Source of the DNA: Spirochaetaceae bacterium
GTDB lineage: Bacteria; Spirochaetota; Spirochaetia; DSM-27196; SLST01
Assembly (NCBI GenBank): GCA_007694025.1
Contig: RECL01000129.1
Coordinates: forward strand, 1-34,869
Direction: 5' to 3'
Length of the DNA stretch: 34,869 nt
Part shown: positions 8,792 through 22,534 of the stretch, piece by piece
Numbering within the stretch: the stretch's first letter is position 1
Layout of the letters: every line of letters starts with the position of its first letter
Translations under genes and position numbers: made by a program
Notes under the pieces: model-generated
Seen by the model: the letters and a program-made list of their open reading frames with translations, nothing else
The model's database searches: none
Told to the model about the DNA's origin: nothing

Positions 8792-9190
8792 CTACCAGAC
8801 CGAGCAGATCAGCTCGCCGCCGACCTTCCGCTCAAGGGCTTTGCGACCGGTGGTCACACCCTCCGATGTCGAAACGATCAACGTGCCGAACCCGTTATAG
8901 ACGCGAGGCATTCTCTTGTACCCCGCGTATACCCGCCTGCCCGGCGTCGAGATTTTCTCGAGCCCCTGGATGATCGGCATCGACTTCTCATTGTACTTCA
9001 GGAAGATCCGGATGAACGTAATGTTCCCTTCGGTGACCTTCTTGAAGTTCTTCACGTACCCTTCATTCTTCAGAATCTTTACGATCTCAAGCTTAAGCTT
9101 CGACGTGGGAATATCGACTTTTTCAAACTTCGCAAGCGCAGCATTGCGGATCTTCGTCAGCATGTCTGCAACAGGATCTGAAACGCTCAT
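8792..9190 (-). CDS. rpsH: 30S ribosomal protein S8
   Basis: S8, 132 residues, begins [17 protein letters not shown] and ends with the [20 protein letters not shown] block, which forms the 16S rRNA binding site. In E. coli S8 represses the spc operon by binding the rplE leader; I cannot show such a site here. Confidence 0.97.
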   Translation of the reverse strand: MSVSDPVADMLTKIRNAALAKFEKVDIPTSKLKLEIVKILKNEGYVKNFKKVTEGNITFIRIFLKYNEKSMPIIQGLEKISTPGRRVYAGYKRMPRVYNGFGTLIVSTSEGVTTGRKALERKVGGELICSVW

Positions 9191-9199
9191 TCCTCTCTC

Positions 9200-9385
9200 C
9201 TACCAACTCGACTTCGTGACGCCCGGAATCATGCCTTCGCTGGCGAGCTTTCGGAAGCAGATACGGCACATCTGAAACTTCCGCATGTATCCTCGCGGCC
9301 GCCCGCATATCCGGCACCGTCGAACCAGCCGACTGCTGTACTTCGGAGTTCGCTGGGCCTTGATGATCAACGATTTCTTGGCCAT
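9200..9385 (-). CDS. rpsN: 30S ribosomal protein S14, zinc-binding type
   Basis: This 61-residue S14 is the short type-Z form. Two CRIC motifs, 12 residues apart (C-x2-C-x12-C-x2-C), would bind one zinc. The C-terminus ends in KSSW as usual for this class. It sits between rplE and rpsH. Confidence 0.97.
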   Translation of the reverse strand: MAKKSLIIKAQRTPKYSSRLVRRCRICGRPRGYMRKFQMCRICFRKLASEGMIPGVTKSSW

Positions 9386-9399
9386 CTCTGATTTCCCTC

Positions 9400-9957
9400 C
9401 TAGTTCCTAAAGGGCATGCCCAGCTTTCCGAGCAACTGCCGAGCTTCCTGATCCGTACGCGCGGACGTGCAGACAACGACGTTCAAACCGCTCACGCGTT
9501 CGATGCGGTCGTAGTCGATCTCGGGAAAGATGATCTGCTCCCGAATGCCGAGCGCGTAGTTCCCGTGGCCATCGAACGAGTTGGGGTTGATCCCCCGGAA
9601 GTCCTTGACGCGCGGCAACGCGACATTGACCAATCGGAAGAGAAACTCCCACATTCGATCGCCACGAAGCGTTACTCGCGCGCCAATCTCCATCCCTTCG
9701 CGAACCTTGAAGTTTGCCACCGACTTCTTTGCTTTCGTCTTGACGGCTTTCTGACCCGAGATCAGACCGAGCTCGGCAACCGCAGCATCGAGTAGCTTCT
9801 TGTTCTGGATCGCTTCCCCAACGCCAACGCTGATCACGATCTTCTCCAGCCGGGGCAGCTGCATCGGGCTTGTGTACCCGAACTCTTCGGTCAGCGCCTT
9901 TGCGACCTCTTCCCGGTACTTCTGCTTCAGCTCAGGTACGTATGTCGTCTCTGCCAT
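9400..9957 (-). CDS. rplE: 50S ribosomal protein L5
   Basis: L5 has 185 residues and binds 5S rRNA in the central protuberance. Blocks include [32 protein letters not shown] and the [17 protein letters not shown]-terminus. It starts at ATG 9957, ten bases after the rplX stop. Confidence 0.97.
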   Translation of the reverse strand: MAETTYVPELKQKYREEVAKALTEEFGYTSPMQLPRLEKIVISVGVGEAIQNKKLLDAAVAELGLISGQKAVKTKAKKSVANFKVREGMEIGARVTLRGDRMWEFLFRLVNVALPRVKDFRGINPNSFDGHGNYALGIREQIIFPEIDYDRIERVSGLNVVVCTSARTDQEARQLLGKLGMPFRN

Positions 9958-9967
9958 CTCGATTCAC

Positions 9968-10279
9968 CTATACCGCTTCGCCGGTTGTACGGGCGATACG
10001 CGTCTTCTTTCCATCCTTCATCTCGACCCCGACCCTCGTTGTCTTGCCGTTTCGCGTTACGAGCATCACGTTCGAGATGTGGATCGGCAGCTCAATATCA
10101 ATGATGCCGCCGCGGTCTTCCTGTCGCTTCTTCCGGACAGCCTTGCGCGCAAGGTTGACGCCCTCGACGAGGACGCGCTCGCTTTCGCGATCCACGCGAA
10201 GCACCCGGCCGACCTTCCCCTTGTCTTTTCCGGCGATGACCTTGACCTGGTCATCTTTCTTGATCGAAAACTTCGGCAT
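9968..10279 (-). CDS. rplX: 50S ribosomal protein L24
   Basis: L24 initiates assembly of the large subunit. The 103-residue product starts MPKFSIKKDDQVKV and holds the KOW motif VIAGKDKGKVGRVLRV. I prefer ATG 10279, with GAGGA five bases upstream; an in-frame GTG at 10291 would overlap rplN but adds non-family residues. Confidence 0.96.
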   Translation of the reverse strand: MPKFSIKKDDQVKVIAGKDKGKVGRVLRVDRESERVLVEGVNLARKAVRKKRQEDRGGIIDIELPIHISNVMLVTRNGKTTRVGVEMKDGKKTRIARTTGEAV

Positions 10280-10287
10280 AGCCTTCC

Positions 10288-10656
10288 TCACAGGACCTCT
10301 GGGGCCAGCGAAACAATCTTCATGAAATCGTCATCGCGAAGCTCGCGCGCGACCGGACCGAAGATACGCTTCCCCTTCGGGTTCTGACCGGCATCGATGA
10401 TGACGCACGCGTTATCGTCGAACCGGATGTACGTGCCGTCGGCCCGCTTGTACTCCTTGCGGGTACGAACGATTACCGCGCGCTCCACGTTTCCCTTCTT
10501 CACCGGAGCGCCTGGAAGCGCATCCTTCACGGCAACGATAATCACGTCACCGACGCCAGCGTATTTCCGCTTGGAACCGCCGAGCACCTTGATGCACTGC
10601 ACGCGCTTCGCGCCACTGTTGTCCGCAACATTCAGATACGTCTGCATTTGAACCAT
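10288..10656 (-). CDS. rplN: 50S ribosomal protein L14
   Basis: L14 has 122 residues, with [17 protein letters not shown] at the start and the [15 protein letters not shown] and [11 protein letters not shown] blocks. It forms an intersubunit bridge with 16S rRNA. Length is exactly that of the family. It lies between rpsQ and rplX. Confidence 0.98.
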   Translation of the reverse strand: MVQMQTYLNVADNSGAKRVQCIKVLGGSKRKYAGVGDVIIVAVKDALPGAPVKKGNVERAVIVRTRKEYKRADGTYIRFDDNACVIIDAGQNPKGKRIFGPVARELRDDDFMKIVSLAPEVL

Positions 10657-10667
10657 CGCGTAACCCC

Positions 10668-10952
10668 TTACCGTGCCCGCTCGACGATTTCAAGGAGTCG
10701 CCAGTGCTTCTCTTTGCTGATCGGACGCGACTCAATGACCCTGACGGTGTCTCCGATGTGGGCCGAGTTCTCCTCGTCATGCGCCTTCAGCTTTTTCGTC
10801 TCCTGCACGTACTTCTTGTACAGGCGATGCACGCGACGATTACTCACCTCGACGACGATCGTCTTGTCCATCTTGTCGCTGACGACCTTCCCCTGGAAAA
10901 TCGTCTTCCCGGTCTTGACCACAGGTGCCCTCTGGCCCTCTTCAACTGCCAT
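10668..10952 (-). CDS. rpsQ: 30S ribosomal protein S17
   Basis: S17 has 94 residues, an OB-fold protein with the [18 protein letters not shown] and [18 protein letters not shown] blocks. It carries about ten extra N-terminal residues ([10 protein letters not shown]) compared with the shortest family members. It starts four bases after the rpmC stop. Confidence 0.96.
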   Translation of the reverse strand: MAVEEGQRAPVVKTGKTIFQGKVVSDKMDKTIVVEVSNRRVHRLYKKYVQETKKLKAHDEENSAHIGDTVRVIESRPISKEKHWRLLEIVERAR

Positions 10953-10956
10953 CCGT

Positions 10957-11163
10957 CTATTCCTCCATCGCCTGCGTGACGTCGGCGTGGTTGTAGATCA
11001 GCGTGTTAAGACGCGCAATCTGCCGGCGCAGCGTCCGCTTGCGAAGCGGGTTGTCAACGTGACCAACGACCATATTGAAACGCAGTTCGCGATACTGCTT
11101 TTTGGCCTCTTCTCGCTTCGTCAGCAGTTCCTCGAACGTCAGATCCTTGAATGAGTCTCTCAT
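10957..11163 (-). CDS. rpmC: 50S ribosomal protein L29
   Basis: L29 has 68 residues, a two-helix protein at the exit tunnel that helps dock SRP and trigger factor. The [20 protein letters not shown] and [11 protein letters not shown] blocks identify it. Its ATG shares one base with the rplP TAA stop. Confidence 0.95.
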   Translation of the reverse strand: MRDSFKDLTFEELLTKREEAKKQYRELRFNMVVGHVDNPLRKRTLRRQIARLNTLIYNHADVTQAMEE

Positions 11164-11588
11164 TACGCAACATCCTTCCGAGACACAAACTTGGTCTGGA
11201 TTGATAGCTTGCTCGACGCGAGGTTCATTGCAGACTCCGCAAGCTCCCTGCTCACGCCGGCGATCTCAAACATCACCGTTCCAGGCCGCACCGCGGCAAC
11301 CCAGTATTCGGGTGATCCCTTACCTTTTCCCATCCGCGTCTCGGCCGGCTTCTTGGTGTACGGTATGTCCGGAAAGATCCGAATCCACACCTTGCCGCCA
11401 CGCTTGATGTGACGGGTCATCGCGATACGCGCGGCTTCGATCTGACGGTTGGTGACCCATCCGCTATCGCCCGAAACCAGCCCGTGCTCGCCGAATGCAA
11501 TCGTGTTCCCGCGCGTCGCCGCACCAAGAATCGTCCGCTTGACGCGTCGCTGGCGCTTTCTGAATCGTGTTCTCTTCGGACTCAGCAT
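11163..11588 (-). CDS. rplP: 50S ribosomal protein L16
   Basis: L16, 141 residues, begins [14 protein letters not shown] and contains the [18 protein letters not shown] and [13 protein letters not shown] blocks; it organises the A-site region of the 50S subunit. I start at ATG 11588, overlapping the last base of the rpsC stop, with AGGAG six bases upstream. A GTG one codon earlier is the alternative. Confidence 0.97.
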   Translation of the reverse strand: MLSPKRTRFRKRQRRVKRTILGAATRGNTIAFGEHGLVSGDSGWVTNRQIEAARIAMTRHIKRGGKVWIRIFPDIPYTKKPAETRMGKGKGSPEYWVAAVRPGTVMFEIAGVSRELAESAMNLASSKLSIQTKFVSRKDVA

Positions 11589-12292
11589 CACTCGCTCCTG
11601 GCACCGGCGTTCTCACGCCGCTTTCGGACAAGAAGCCCAGCGTCTTCCTTCGAATCCTTACGCAGCACTTCGCCGTTGAAGATCCAGACCTTGACCCCTA
11701 TCGTACCGAACGTGGTCTTCGCTTCAGCGAATCCGTAATCGATATCCGCGCGCAGCGTGTGGAGCGGAACCCGGCCCGACCGCTGCGTCTCAACCCTGGA
11801 CATTTCCGCGCCACCGAGTCTGCCGGCAATCCGGATCTTGATACCGAGCGCGTTCGCCTTGACCGCGCTGCCGATTGCCATTTTCAACGTCCGACGGAAC
11901 GAACTGCGTGTACGCAGCTGCCGGGCCACGTTGAGAGCAACGATCTGCGCGTTGGTCTCTGGTCGCTTGATTTCCTTGATCTTGATCTGGATCTTCCGCC
12001 CGGCCGCCTTCTGCAACGTCGCGCCGATCTTCTCGATATTCGATCCCTTCGTTCCGATGATCACGCCGGGACGAGACGTTTCGATTATCAGTGTAATGCG
12101 CTGGGGATGACGGATGATCTCGACATCCGCGATCTCCGCATTACGGGTTTCCGGCATATTCTCCAGGATCTTGCGAAGCTTCAGATCTTCGTGCAACGTC
12201 TTTGCGTACTCACGAGGGTCGACGTACCACTTCGACTTCCATCCCTTGTTGATACCGATCCGAATCCCATACGGGTTGACTTTCTGACCCAT
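11588..12292 (-). CDS. rpsC: 30S ribosomal protein S3
   Basis: S3 has 234 residues and lies at the mRNA entry channel. It begins [14 protein letters not shown], has a KH domain with the [14 protein letters not shown] loop (GxxG), and the C-terminal domain block [19 protein letters not shown]. It starts directly after the rplV stop and overlaps rplP by one base. Confidence 0.97.
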   Translation of the reverse strand: MGQKVNPYGIRIGINKGWKSKWYVDPREYAKTLHEDLKLRKILENMPETRNAEIADVEIIRHPQRITLIIETSRPGVIIGTKGSNIEKIGATLQKAAGRKIQIKIKEIKRPETNAQIVALNVARQLRTRSSFRRTLKMAIGSAVKANALGIKIRIAGRLGGAEMSRVETQRSGRVPLHTLRADIDYGFAEAKTTFGTIGVKVWIFNGEVLRKDSKEDAGLLVRKRRENAGARSE

Positions 12293-12652
12293 CTACTCCC
12301 CCGTCCGTCCGATCTCGTCGACTACAGCCGTTATGTGGCTCATGCGCTTGTGCAGCATGTCGGCCCGCCCACGCGCACGATGCCAGATCCGCCGTAGCCG
12401 TGGACCTTCGTCGATGCGGAGCTCCTTGACGTACAGCATATCTTCATCGAGCTGGTTGTTCGCCACCAGCGCGTTCGCCGCGGCGGACTTCAGCACCTTC
12501 TTGATCAGCCCGGCGCCCTTCTGCGGCAAGTTGTCAAGAATCGCTACTGCCTGCGTATAGGGAAGTCTGCGCACCGCGTTCGCCACCGGCCGAACCTTCG
12601 ATGGAGACACCAGGATGTACTTCGCGATCGCACGGTACCCTTCAGTTGCCAT
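12293..12652 (-). CDS. rplV: 50S ribosomal protein L22
   Basis: L22, 119 residues, lines the exit tunnel with a long hairpin. Blocks: YILVSPSKVRPVANAVR near the start and RLRRIWHRARGRADMLHKR, which contains the tunnel hairpin, near the end. Order rpsS-rplV-rpsC is canonical. Confidence 0.97.
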   Translation of the reverse strand: MATEGYRAIAKYILVSPSKVRPVANAVRRLPYTQAVAILDNLPQKGAGLIKKVLKSAAANALVANNQLDEDMLYVKELRIDEGPRLRRIWHRARGRADMLHKRMSHITAVVDEIGRTGE

Positions 12653-12654
12653 AT

Positions 12655-12933
12655 CTACCGTCCCGCTTTCCGGTCGCTGCGCGCATGCCCGCGAAACAAT
12701 CTCGTCGGTGCAAACTCACCAAGCTTGTGACCTACAAGGTTCTCGGTCACGTAGACCGGAACCCACGTCTTGCCGTTGTAGACGCTGATCGTGAGCCCAA
12801 CCATCTCCGGGATGATCGTGCTCGTACGCGAGTAGGTCTTGATCATCTTCTTCTGTCCACCCTTGCTCATATCAACAACCCGCGTATACAGGCTCTTCTC
12901 TATGAACGGGCCCTTCTTGATTGACCGTGACAT
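12655..12933 (-). CDS. rpsS: 30S ribosomal protein S19
   Basis: S19 has 92 residues and lies in the 30S head beside S13. It begins [15 protein letters not shown] and ends with [18 protein letters not shown], both signature segments. The ATG is two bases after the rplB stop. Confidence 0.98.
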   Translation of the reverse strand: MSRSIKKGPFIEKSLYTRVVDMSKGGQKKMIKTYSRTSTIIPEMVGLTISVYNGKTWVPVYVTENLVGHKLGEFAPTRLFRGHARSDRKAGR

Positions 12934-12935
12934 TC

Positions 12936-13760
12936 CTACCTCCGCCGCTTCACAATGAACTTGCTCGACGACTTACGCTTCTTGCGGGTCTTGTACCCCT
13001 TGGTTGGCTGACCCCACGGACTGACCGGATGACGACCGCCCGAAGTACGACCTTCACCACCACCGTGCGGGTGATCGACCGGATTCATGACGACACCACG
13101 AACCTTCGGGCGCCGGCGCAAGTGTCGGGAGAGCCCTGCCTTACCGAGCGACACGTTCATGTGGTCTTCGTTACCGACCGACCCCACGGTCGCGCGACAC
13201 CGGCGAAACACCAGCCGAGTCTCACCCGACGGCAGCTTCACGGTGACGTAGTCCTTTTCCTTTGCGACGACGACCGCACTAGCCCCCGCCGCCCTTACCA
13301 GCTGGCCACCGCGGCCGAGCTCAAGCTCAACGTTATGGACACTCGTTCCAAGCGGCACTCGTTCGAGCGGAAGGCAGTTCCCAACGGTCGGCGCAGCCTG
13401 ATCGCCCGACAGAATAGTCACACCCCGCTCCAGACCGCGAGGAGCGATGATATACCGCTTCTCGCCGTCGGCGTACACCACCAGAGCGATGTTCGCGCTG
13501 CGGTTCGGGTCGTACTCGATCGCAACAACGCGACCGGGAATGTTTTCCTTGTCCCGCTTGAAATCGATCGAGCGATATCTGCGCTTGTTCCCTCCGCCTC
13601 GACGACGAACACTGATTCGCCCTGCCGAGTCGCGGCCCGCGTTCGCCGGATGACCCTTCGTCAACCGCTTCTCCGCAGGCTTCTTGTCAAGATCGCTGTA
13701 GTCGAGCGACGTCCGGCCTCGAAGCCCGGGCGTGTTCGGTCGATACTCCTTCAACGCCAT
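12936..13760 (-). CDS. rplB: 50S ribosomal protein L2
   Basis: L2 has 274 residues and is needed for subunit association and the peptidyltransferase centre. The C-terminal [13 protein letters not shown] motif includes the conserved His equivalent to E. coli His229. The N-terminus ([15 protein letters not shown]) and length are normal. It starts one base after the rplW stop. Confidence 0.98.
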   Translation of the reverse strand: MALKEYRPNTPGLRGRTSLDYSDLDKKPAEKRLTKGHPANAGRDSAGRISVRRRGGGNKRRYRSIDFKRDKENIPGRVVAIEYDPNRSANIALVVYADGEKRYIIAPRGLERGVTILSGDQAAPTVGNCLPLERVPLGTSVHNVELELGRGGQLVRAAGASAVVVAKEKDYVTVKLPSGETRLVFRRCRATVGSVGNEDHMNVSLGKAGLSRHLRRRPKVRGVVMNPVDHPHGGGEGRTSGGRHPVSPWGQPTKGYKTRKKRKSSSKFIVKRRR

Positions 13761-13761
13761 G

Positions 13762-14046
13762 CTACGCTCCTTCGAAAATGCCGATCGACTCGTTGGCAGG
13801 GAGCGTCACGATCGCCTTCTTCCACCGAGCGGTGTACCCCTTTCGGTACCGAAGCCGCTTCGGCTTTCCCTTCACGTTCATCACACGGCATGCAATCGGA
13901 TGCACGTTGAACAGCTCCTCGAGCGCGCTGCGGACCTGAAGCTTGTTGGCTCGAGGATCTACTTTGAACGAGTACGTGTGCGCCTCGCGCAGAGCGTTCG
14001 TCTTCTCGGTCAGCAGAGGCTCGATTATCACCTGATCTGCGTCCAT
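13762..14046 (-). CDS. rplW: 50S ribosomal protein L23
   Basis: L23 has 94 residues and sits at the exit tunnel, where trigger factor and SRP dock. The block [16 protein letters not shown] and the basic loop [19 protein letters not shown] identify it. It lies two bases after the rplD stop. Confidence 0.96.
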   Translation of the reverse strand: MDADQVIIEPLLTEKTNALREAHTYSFKVDPRANKLQVRSALEELFNVHPIACRVMNVKGKPKRLRYRKGYTARWKKAIVTLPANESIGIFEGA

Positions 14047-14048
14047 GA

Positions 14049-14684
14049 CTATTCCTCTCCCCCGTTGCCGTAGAACGCGCAGAGGTTCTTCGCCGCGCTT
14101 TCGGTGACCACGAGCTTGTCGCTGTAGAGCAGATCGTGCGCGCGCAGCCGACTGTACGTCAGGTATTTCATCCGCGCGATGTTACGCCCTGCCCGCTTGA
14201 CCATCGCGTCATCGTCACCAAGGATCAGAACCGTCTTCTGATCCCCTGCCAACGCGCTCAGGATCTCAACCAGTTCGCGAGTCTTACCCGACTCGATTGT
14301 GAAGTCCTCAACGACAATCAGATCATCATCGCGCGTTTTCATACTCAACAGCGACATCATCGCGGCCCGCTTCATCTTCCGCGGGAGGGTGTACGAGTAG
14401 TCGCGCGGCCGCGGTCCGAAGGCCCGACCACCGCCAACCCGTACCGGGCTCTGGTACGTGCCCGCACGCGCGCGTCCGGTGCCCTTCTGCCTCCACGGCT
14501 TACGGTGGCTTCCGGCGACTTCGCTTCGCGTCTTCGTCTTGGCCGTCCCGACGCGCGCGTTCGCAAGCTCATTGCGAACCGCGTGGTAGATCGCGCCGTC
14601 CGACACTTCGCGACCAAAGACCGCGTCGTCGAGACTGATCGTCCGCAGTTCAGCACCCTTTACCGACAAGACCTTCCTGTCCAT
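14049..14684 (-). CDS. rplD: 50S ribosomal protein L4
   Basis: L4 has 211 residues and reaches into the exit tunnel. The tunnel loop segment KPWRQKGTGRARAGTYQSP is clear. In E. coli L4 also autoregulates the S10 operon through the rpsJ leader; here the rpsJ upstream region is short (51 bp after tuf), so that classical leader is not evident. Confidence 0.97.
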   Translation of the reverse strand: MDRKVLSVKGAELRTISLDDAVFGREVSDGAIYHAVRNELANARVGTAKTKTRSEVAGSHRKPWRQKGTGRARAGTYQSPVRVGGGRAFGPRPRDYSYTLPRKMKRAAMMSLLSMKTRDDDLIVVEDFTIESGKTRELVEILSALAGDQKTVLILGDDDAMVKRAGRNIARMKYLTYSRLRAHDLLYSDKLVVTESAAKNLCAFYGNGGEE

Positions 14685-14687
14685 TCG

Positions 14688-15314
14688 TCAACCCTTCTTC
14701 TTTGACCGGCGGACGATGACCATCCCGTCGTTCGCACCCGGAATCGCTCCGCCGACGACGATCATCTGCTTGTCGCTGTCGATGCGGACGATGCGCAGAT
14801 TCTGCGTGGTCGTCCGGGCGCCGCCCATTCGTCCGGGCATCTTCGTGCCCTTGATCACCCTGGCCGGGTACGCTGCCATACCGGTCGAACCGCCCTCGCG
14901 ATGGAACTTGCTGCCATGGGTCTTGCGACCGCCACCGAATCCGTGGCGCTTCATGACACCCTGGTAGCCCTTACCCTTGGACGTGCCGATCACATCGACG
15001 AACGCGTCGTTCTCGAAGATCTCGACCCCGAGCGAATCACCGATACTGCACTCCTGTTCGAAGTCGCGCATCTCGATCATGTGACGCTTCGGATCGACGT
15101 TGTTCTTCGCGAACTGCCCTTTCACCGGCGACGTGACCCGATTCGGCTTGACCGACATCGCTCCGAGCACAACGGCGCTGTATCCGTTCTTTTCGAGTGT
15201 GCGCTCACCGACTACCACGTTCGGCTCGATCTGGATAACCGTCACCGGCATCAGCTCGCCAAACTGGTTGAACATCTGAGTCATCCCGACTTTTTTTCCG
15301 ATCAACCCTAACAT
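14688..15314 (-). CDS. rplC: 50S ribosomal protein L3
   Basis: L3 has 208 residues and an extension towards the peptidyltransferase centre. The N-terminus [15 protein letters not shown] and the block [20 protein letters not shown] are diagnostic. It starts 44 bp after the rpsJ stop, the widest spacer within the S10 genes. Confidence 0.97.
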   Translation of the reverse strand: MLGLIGKKVGMTQMFNQFGELMPVTVIQIEPNVVVGERTLEKNGYSAVVLGAMSVKPNRVTSPVKGQFAKNNVDPKRHMIEMRDFEQECSIGDSLGVEIFENDAFVDVIGTSKGKGYQGVMKRHGFGGGRKTHGSKFHREGGSTGMAAYPARVIKGTKMPGRMGGARTTTQNLRIVRIDSDKQMIVVGGAIPGANDGMVIVRRSKKKG

Positions 15315-15335
15315 CTTCGTTCCTATGCTGCGCCC

Positions 15336-15359
15336 GGGCAGCCCGCAGCGGTGCTGCCC
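15336..15359 (-). other. Hairpin in the rpsJ-rplC spacer
   Basis: Seven-base perfect arms (GGGCAGC at 15336-15342 and GCTGCCC at 15353-15359) enclose a GC-rich 10-nt loop directly after rpsJ. There is no T tract, so it is not a terminator. It could be a processing or stability element. Confidence 0.45.
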
Positions 15360-15667
15360 TATTGCTTGATCTCGACATCCACGCCGGCAGGAAGCTCAAG
15401 CTTCATCAGCGCGTCCATGACGGCAGAAGTCGGTTGCATAATGTCAATCAGCCGCTTATGCGTTCGCATCTCGAACTGCTCGCGCGATTTCTTGTTCACG
15501 TGCGGAGACCGCAACACCGTGTACTTGTTGATTCGGGTCGGCAACGGAATCGGCCCCGACACACCCGCCCCCGACTTCTGCACCGTCTCAACGATAGCCT
15601 TCGCACTCTGATCGACGAGCTCGGTGTCAAAGCCTCTCAGGCGAACCCGAATCCTTTCGCTAGCCAT
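15359..15667 (-). CDS. rpsJ: 30S ribosomal protein S10
   Basis: S10 has 102 residues; it is part of the 30S head and, as NusE, of antitermination complexes with NusB. It begins [14 protein letters not shown] and contains [20 protein letters not shown], the family signature. I chose ATG 15667 because GGAGG lies just upstream and the family N-terminus begins there; a longer in-frame reading is not conserved. It follows tuf by 50 bp containing a hairpin. Confidence 0.97.
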   Translation of the reverse strand: MASERIRVRLRGFDTELVDQSAKAIVETVQKSGAGVSGPIPLPTRINKYTVLRSPHVNKKSREQFEMRTHKRLIDIMQPTSAVMDALMKLELPAGVDVEIKQ

Positions 15668-15684
15668 CCTGCCTCCATTAAGAG

Positions 15685-15710
15685 AGAGCCCCACCCTCGG
15701 GTGAGGCTCT
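15685..15710 (-). other. Hairpin between tuf and rpsJ
   Basis: An 11-12-bp stem with one G-U pair and a tight loop lies 8 bp after the tuf stop. On the minus strand it is followed by CTCTCTTAAT, too weak a U tract for strong termination. It may be a partial terminator or attenuator that lowers ribosomal protein expression relative to EF-Tu. Confidence 0.5.
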
Positions 15711-15717
15711 TCCATTC

Positions 15718-16911
15718 CTACTCGACTACCTCGATGACCTGGCCCGAGGCAACCGTACGGCCACCCTCCCGGATAGCGAACCGCAGCCCCTTATCCATCG
15801 CGATCGGATGGATGAGCTCACAGATGATCTCGGTGTTGTCTCCAGGCATTACCATCTCCTTGCCCTCGGGCAGGTCGACGGTGCCGGTGATATCGGTCGT
15901 CCGGAAGTAGAACTGAGGCCGATAGCCACCGAAGAATGGGCTGTGACGCCCGCCCTCTTCCTTGCTCAGGCAGTAGATCGTGCCCTTGAACTTCGTGTGC
16001 GGCGTGATCGATCCCGGCTTTGCGAGAACCTGACCGCGCTCAACCTCTTTCTTGTCGATACCGCGCAGTAGCGCCCCGATGTTGTCGCCGGCCTGCCCCT
16101 CATCGAGCAGCTTGTTGAACATTTCAACACCGGTAACGACGGTCTCCTGCGTTTCGCGGATACCGATGATCTGAACCTTGTCGTTGACGTGGACAACGCC
16201 CCGCTCGATACGACCGGTCACAACGGTACCACGACCCTGAATCGAGAACACGTCTTCGATCGGCATCAGGAAGTCCTTGTCGACAGCGCGCTCCGGCTCG
16301 GGGAAGTAGGTGTCCATCGCCTCGAGCAGCTCCAGGATCGGCTTGATCGCCTCTTCATCGGTCGGATTGCTCATCGCGTTGAACGCGCTCCCCTTGATGA
16401 TCGGAATGTCATCGCCCGGGAAGTCGTAGTAGTTGAGTACCTCGCGAACCTCTTCCTCGACGAGCTCGATCAGCTCGGGATCGTCGACCTGGTCGGTCTT
16501 GTTCAGGAAGACAATGATGCCGGGAACACCGACCTGGCGGGCGAGCAGGATGTGCTCGCGCGTCTGCGGCATAACCGAATCGGGAGCGGATACAACGAGC
16601 ACCGCACCGTCCATCTGCGCGGCTCCAGTGATCATGTTCTTGATATAGTCGGCGTGCCCCGGGCAGTCGACGTGCGCGTAGTGGCGATTCGCCGACTCAT
16701 ACTCGACGTGACGGGTGTTGATCGTGATGCCACGCGCCTTCTCTTCCGGAGCGTTATCGATCTCATCGTAGCTCATCACCTTGCCGGAGCCGAGCTTCGC
16801 CGCGCTGATCATGGTGATGGCCGCCGTCAACGTGGTCTTACCATGGTCGACGTGACCGATAGTCCCAACGTTGATGTGGGGCTTCGTCCTTGAAAACTTC
16901 TCCTTAGCCAT
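15718..16911 (-). CDS. tuf: Translation elongation factor Tu
   Basis: This 397-residue GTPase brings aminoacyl-tRNA to the ribosome. The G1 loop GHVDHGKT is at residues 19-26, DCPGHADY at 82-89 and the guanine-specificity motif at 137-140. That motif reads NKTD rather than the common NKCD, and the G5 segment reads GSAFNAM rather than GSALKAL; neither change should abolish GTP binding. Domains 2 and 3 follow with normal length. AGGAGGG precedes ATG 16911. fusA, usually next door, is absent, and a 347-bp gap separates tuf from rpsG. Confidence 0.98.
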   Translation of the reverse strand: MAKEKFSRTKPHINVGTIGHVDHGKTTLTAAITMISAAKLGSGKVMSYDEIDNAPEEKARGITINTRHVEYESANRHYAHVDCPGHADYIKNMITGAAQMDGAVLVVSAPDSVMPQTREHILLARQVGVPGIIVFLNKTDQVDDPELIELVEEEVREVLNYYDFPGDDIPIIKGSAFNAMSNPTDEEAIKPILELLEAMDTYFPEPERAVDKDFLMPIEDVFSIQGRGTVVTGRIERGVVHVNDKVQIIGIRETQETVVTGVEMFNKLLDEGQAGDNIGALLRGIDKKEVERGQVLAKPGSITPHTKFKGTIYCLSKEEGGRHSPFFGGYRPQFYFRTTDITGTVDLPEGKEMVMPGDNTEIICELIHPIAMDKGLRFAIREGGRTVASGQVIEVVE

Positions 16912-17258
16912 TACGCCCTCCTAGCGATGTTCCACGATTGTGGGTCCTTCCAAAGCTCTAGGCAATCGACCAGGTCGACTGCATTGTGACCAAAAGACAG
17001 CGCAAGGTGGGGTTAAACGGGCGTCACTGAGGCGTGAGCCGCGACCACCTTGCCACCCCCGAACGCTTTTCCCGGGATGCGTCGGAACCCTTGATCTACC
17101 GGGGGGTGACCGGTTTGGTGCGTGCAGATACAAGTCTGCTGTAAAAGAACGACGGACGACCGCAGTCGTCTCAAACCCGCCCGGACACCGCACCGGCACC
17201 CGATTGGGAGCGCCCCCGCCAGGGGGACGCGAAGGAGGTCATGCCTCCCGCTATCAGT
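16912..17258 (-). other. 347-bp non-coding gap upstream of tuf
   Basis: I see no credible gene here; the open frames on both strands lack family similarity and a ribosome site. On the minus strand it contains an 8-bp GC-rich hairpin (17210-17230) just after rpsG, then a 6-bp hairpin at 17155-17170 followed by CGTCGTTCTTTT, a possible weak terminator. No convincing promoter for tuf could be picked; TTGCCT and CACAAT spaced 17 bp just before the tuf start are a weak candidate. This is where fusA lies in many bacteria. Confidence 0.6.
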
Positions 17259-17729
17259 CTACCAGCGATAGTGGCTGAAGGCCTTGTTGGCCTCCGCCAT
17301 CCGGTGCGTATCTTCCTTCTTCTTGAACGCGGTACCCGTCTGGTTTGCCGCGTCGACGATTTCCGCGCCGAGCTTCTGACTCATGCTTCGTCCGCTGCGC
17401 GCACGAGCGGCGGCGATGATCCAGCGCATCGCCAGAGCTTCGCGGCGGGTCTCACGGACCTCGACCGGCACCTGATACGTAGAACCACCCACCCGTCGAC
17501 TTTTGACCTCGACGGTCGGCTTCACATTCTCTATCGCCTTCAGGAACGCCTCAAGCGCGGGCGCATCGCTCTTCTTCTCTATGTCGTCCATCGCGCCGTA
17601 GAAAACGGACTGAGCGGTGGACTTCTTTCCGTCGAGCATCATTCGGGTGACGAACTTCGCAACGACGCTATTGCCATACCGCGGATCGGGTACGGCCGCT
17701 TTTCTTGGTACTACGTGACGGCGTGGCAT
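17259..17729 (-). CDS. rpsG: 30S ribosomal protein S7
   Basis: S7 has 156 residues, a primary 16S rRNA binder that nucleates the 30S head near the E site. It begins [20 protein letters not shown] and contains [20 protein letters not shown]. It starts 8 bp after the rpsL stop. In E. coli S7 represses the str operon; a comparable site cannot be shown here. Confidence 0.97.
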   Translation of the reverse strand: MPRRHVVPRKAAVPDPRYGNSVVAKFVTRMMLDGKKSTAQSVFYGAMDDIEKKSDAPALEAFLKAIENVKPTVEVKSRRVGGSTYQVPVEVRETRREALAMRWIIAAARARSGRSMSQKLGAEIVDAANQTGTAFKKKEDTHRMAEANKAFSHYRW

Positions 17730-17737
17730 ATCTCTAC

Positions 17738-18112
17738 CTACGCCTTCGGTCGCTTCGTTCCATACTTGGAACGGGCCTTGCGCCGATCGTCGACGCCTAG
17801 TGTATCCTTCGCTCCACGAACGATGTGGTAGCGCACACCAGGAAGGTCTTTGACGCGGCCACCCCGAAGAAGGACCACCGAGTGCTCCTGAAGATTATGG
17901 CCGATACCTGGTATGTAGGCGGTCACCTCGATCCCATTGACAAGCCGGACACGGGCAACCTTTCGTAGCGCAGAGTTCGGCTTCTTCGGAGTAAACGTGA
18001 AGACTCTGGTGCAGACGCCGCGCTTTTGAGGGCACGACTGTAGCGCCGGGGCCTTGTTACCCTTCTTGATGGCCTTACGGCCCTTCCGAACCAACTGATT
18101 TATAGTTGGCAT
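17738..18112 (-). CDS. rpsL: 30S ribosomal protein S12
   Basis: S12 has 124 residues and monitors decoding in the A site. It begins [13 protein letters not shown] and keeps the [11 protein letters not shown] and [13 protein letters not shown] loops; the lysines that mutate in streptomycin-resistant strains are wild type. I chose ATG 18112, after AGGAACT, because an upstream in-frame extension is non-family and would run into the promoter at 18151-18179. Confidence 0.97.
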   Translation of the reverse strand: MPTINQLVRKGRKAIKKGNKAPALQSCPQKRGVCTRVFTFTPKKPNSALRKVARVRLVNGIEVTAYIPGIGHNLQEHSVVLLRGGRVKDLPGVRYHIVRGAKDTLGVDDRRKARSKYGTKRPKA

Positions 18113-18150
18113 AGTTCCTGGACACTCCCTTCGTTCATTCGTGAGCTGGT

Positions 18151-18179
18151 AATCTACCAACTGACTATATCGTTGTCAA
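18151..18179 (-). promoter_or_regulatory. Sigma-70-type promoter for rpsL-rpsG
   Basis: A consensus TTGACA (18174-18179) lies exactly 17 bp from TAGATT (18151-18156). The predicted start is about 32 bp before the rpsL ATG. A 5-bp inverted repeat, TGGTA/TACCA (18147-18159), overlaps the -10 and could be an operator or chance. The promoter implies the rpsL unit can be transcribed independently of rpoBC. Confidence 0.8.
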
Positions 18180-18190
18180 GCAGAGCTCAC

Positions 18191-18212
18191 GAAAAGTCGC
18201 GCAGAGAGCGCG
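18191..18212 (-). terminator. Possible weak terminator after rpoC
   Basis: A 5-bp CGCGC/GCGCG stem with a TCTCT loop (18198-18212) is followed on the minus strand by ACTTTTC. The stem is short and the T run only four bases, so termination is likely partial at best. Confidence 0.35.
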
Positions 18213-18220
18213 CAAAAGTC

Positions 18221-18244
18221 CGCCGCGCGCCCCGCCGCGCGCCC
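18221..18244. repeat. Perfect tandem 12-bp GC-rich repeat
   Basis: The unit CGCCGCGCGCCC occurs twice in a row between rpoC and the rpsL promoter. It is entirely G and C. No known function; it may simply be slippage. Confidence 0.75.
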
Positions 18245-18276
18245 CGCTTCGCGTACGGCATGAGCCCCGGGGGCCG

Positions 18277-22506
<4,230 letters not shown>

Positions 22507-22534
22507 AGTCGCTCCTTGGTAAACGCTGCGGGCT

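Noticed and set aside
16921-17278. Open frames on both strands in the tuf-rpsG gap
   Set aside because: Arg/Pro-rich composition, no ribosome site at the starts and no recognisable family; better read as non-coding.
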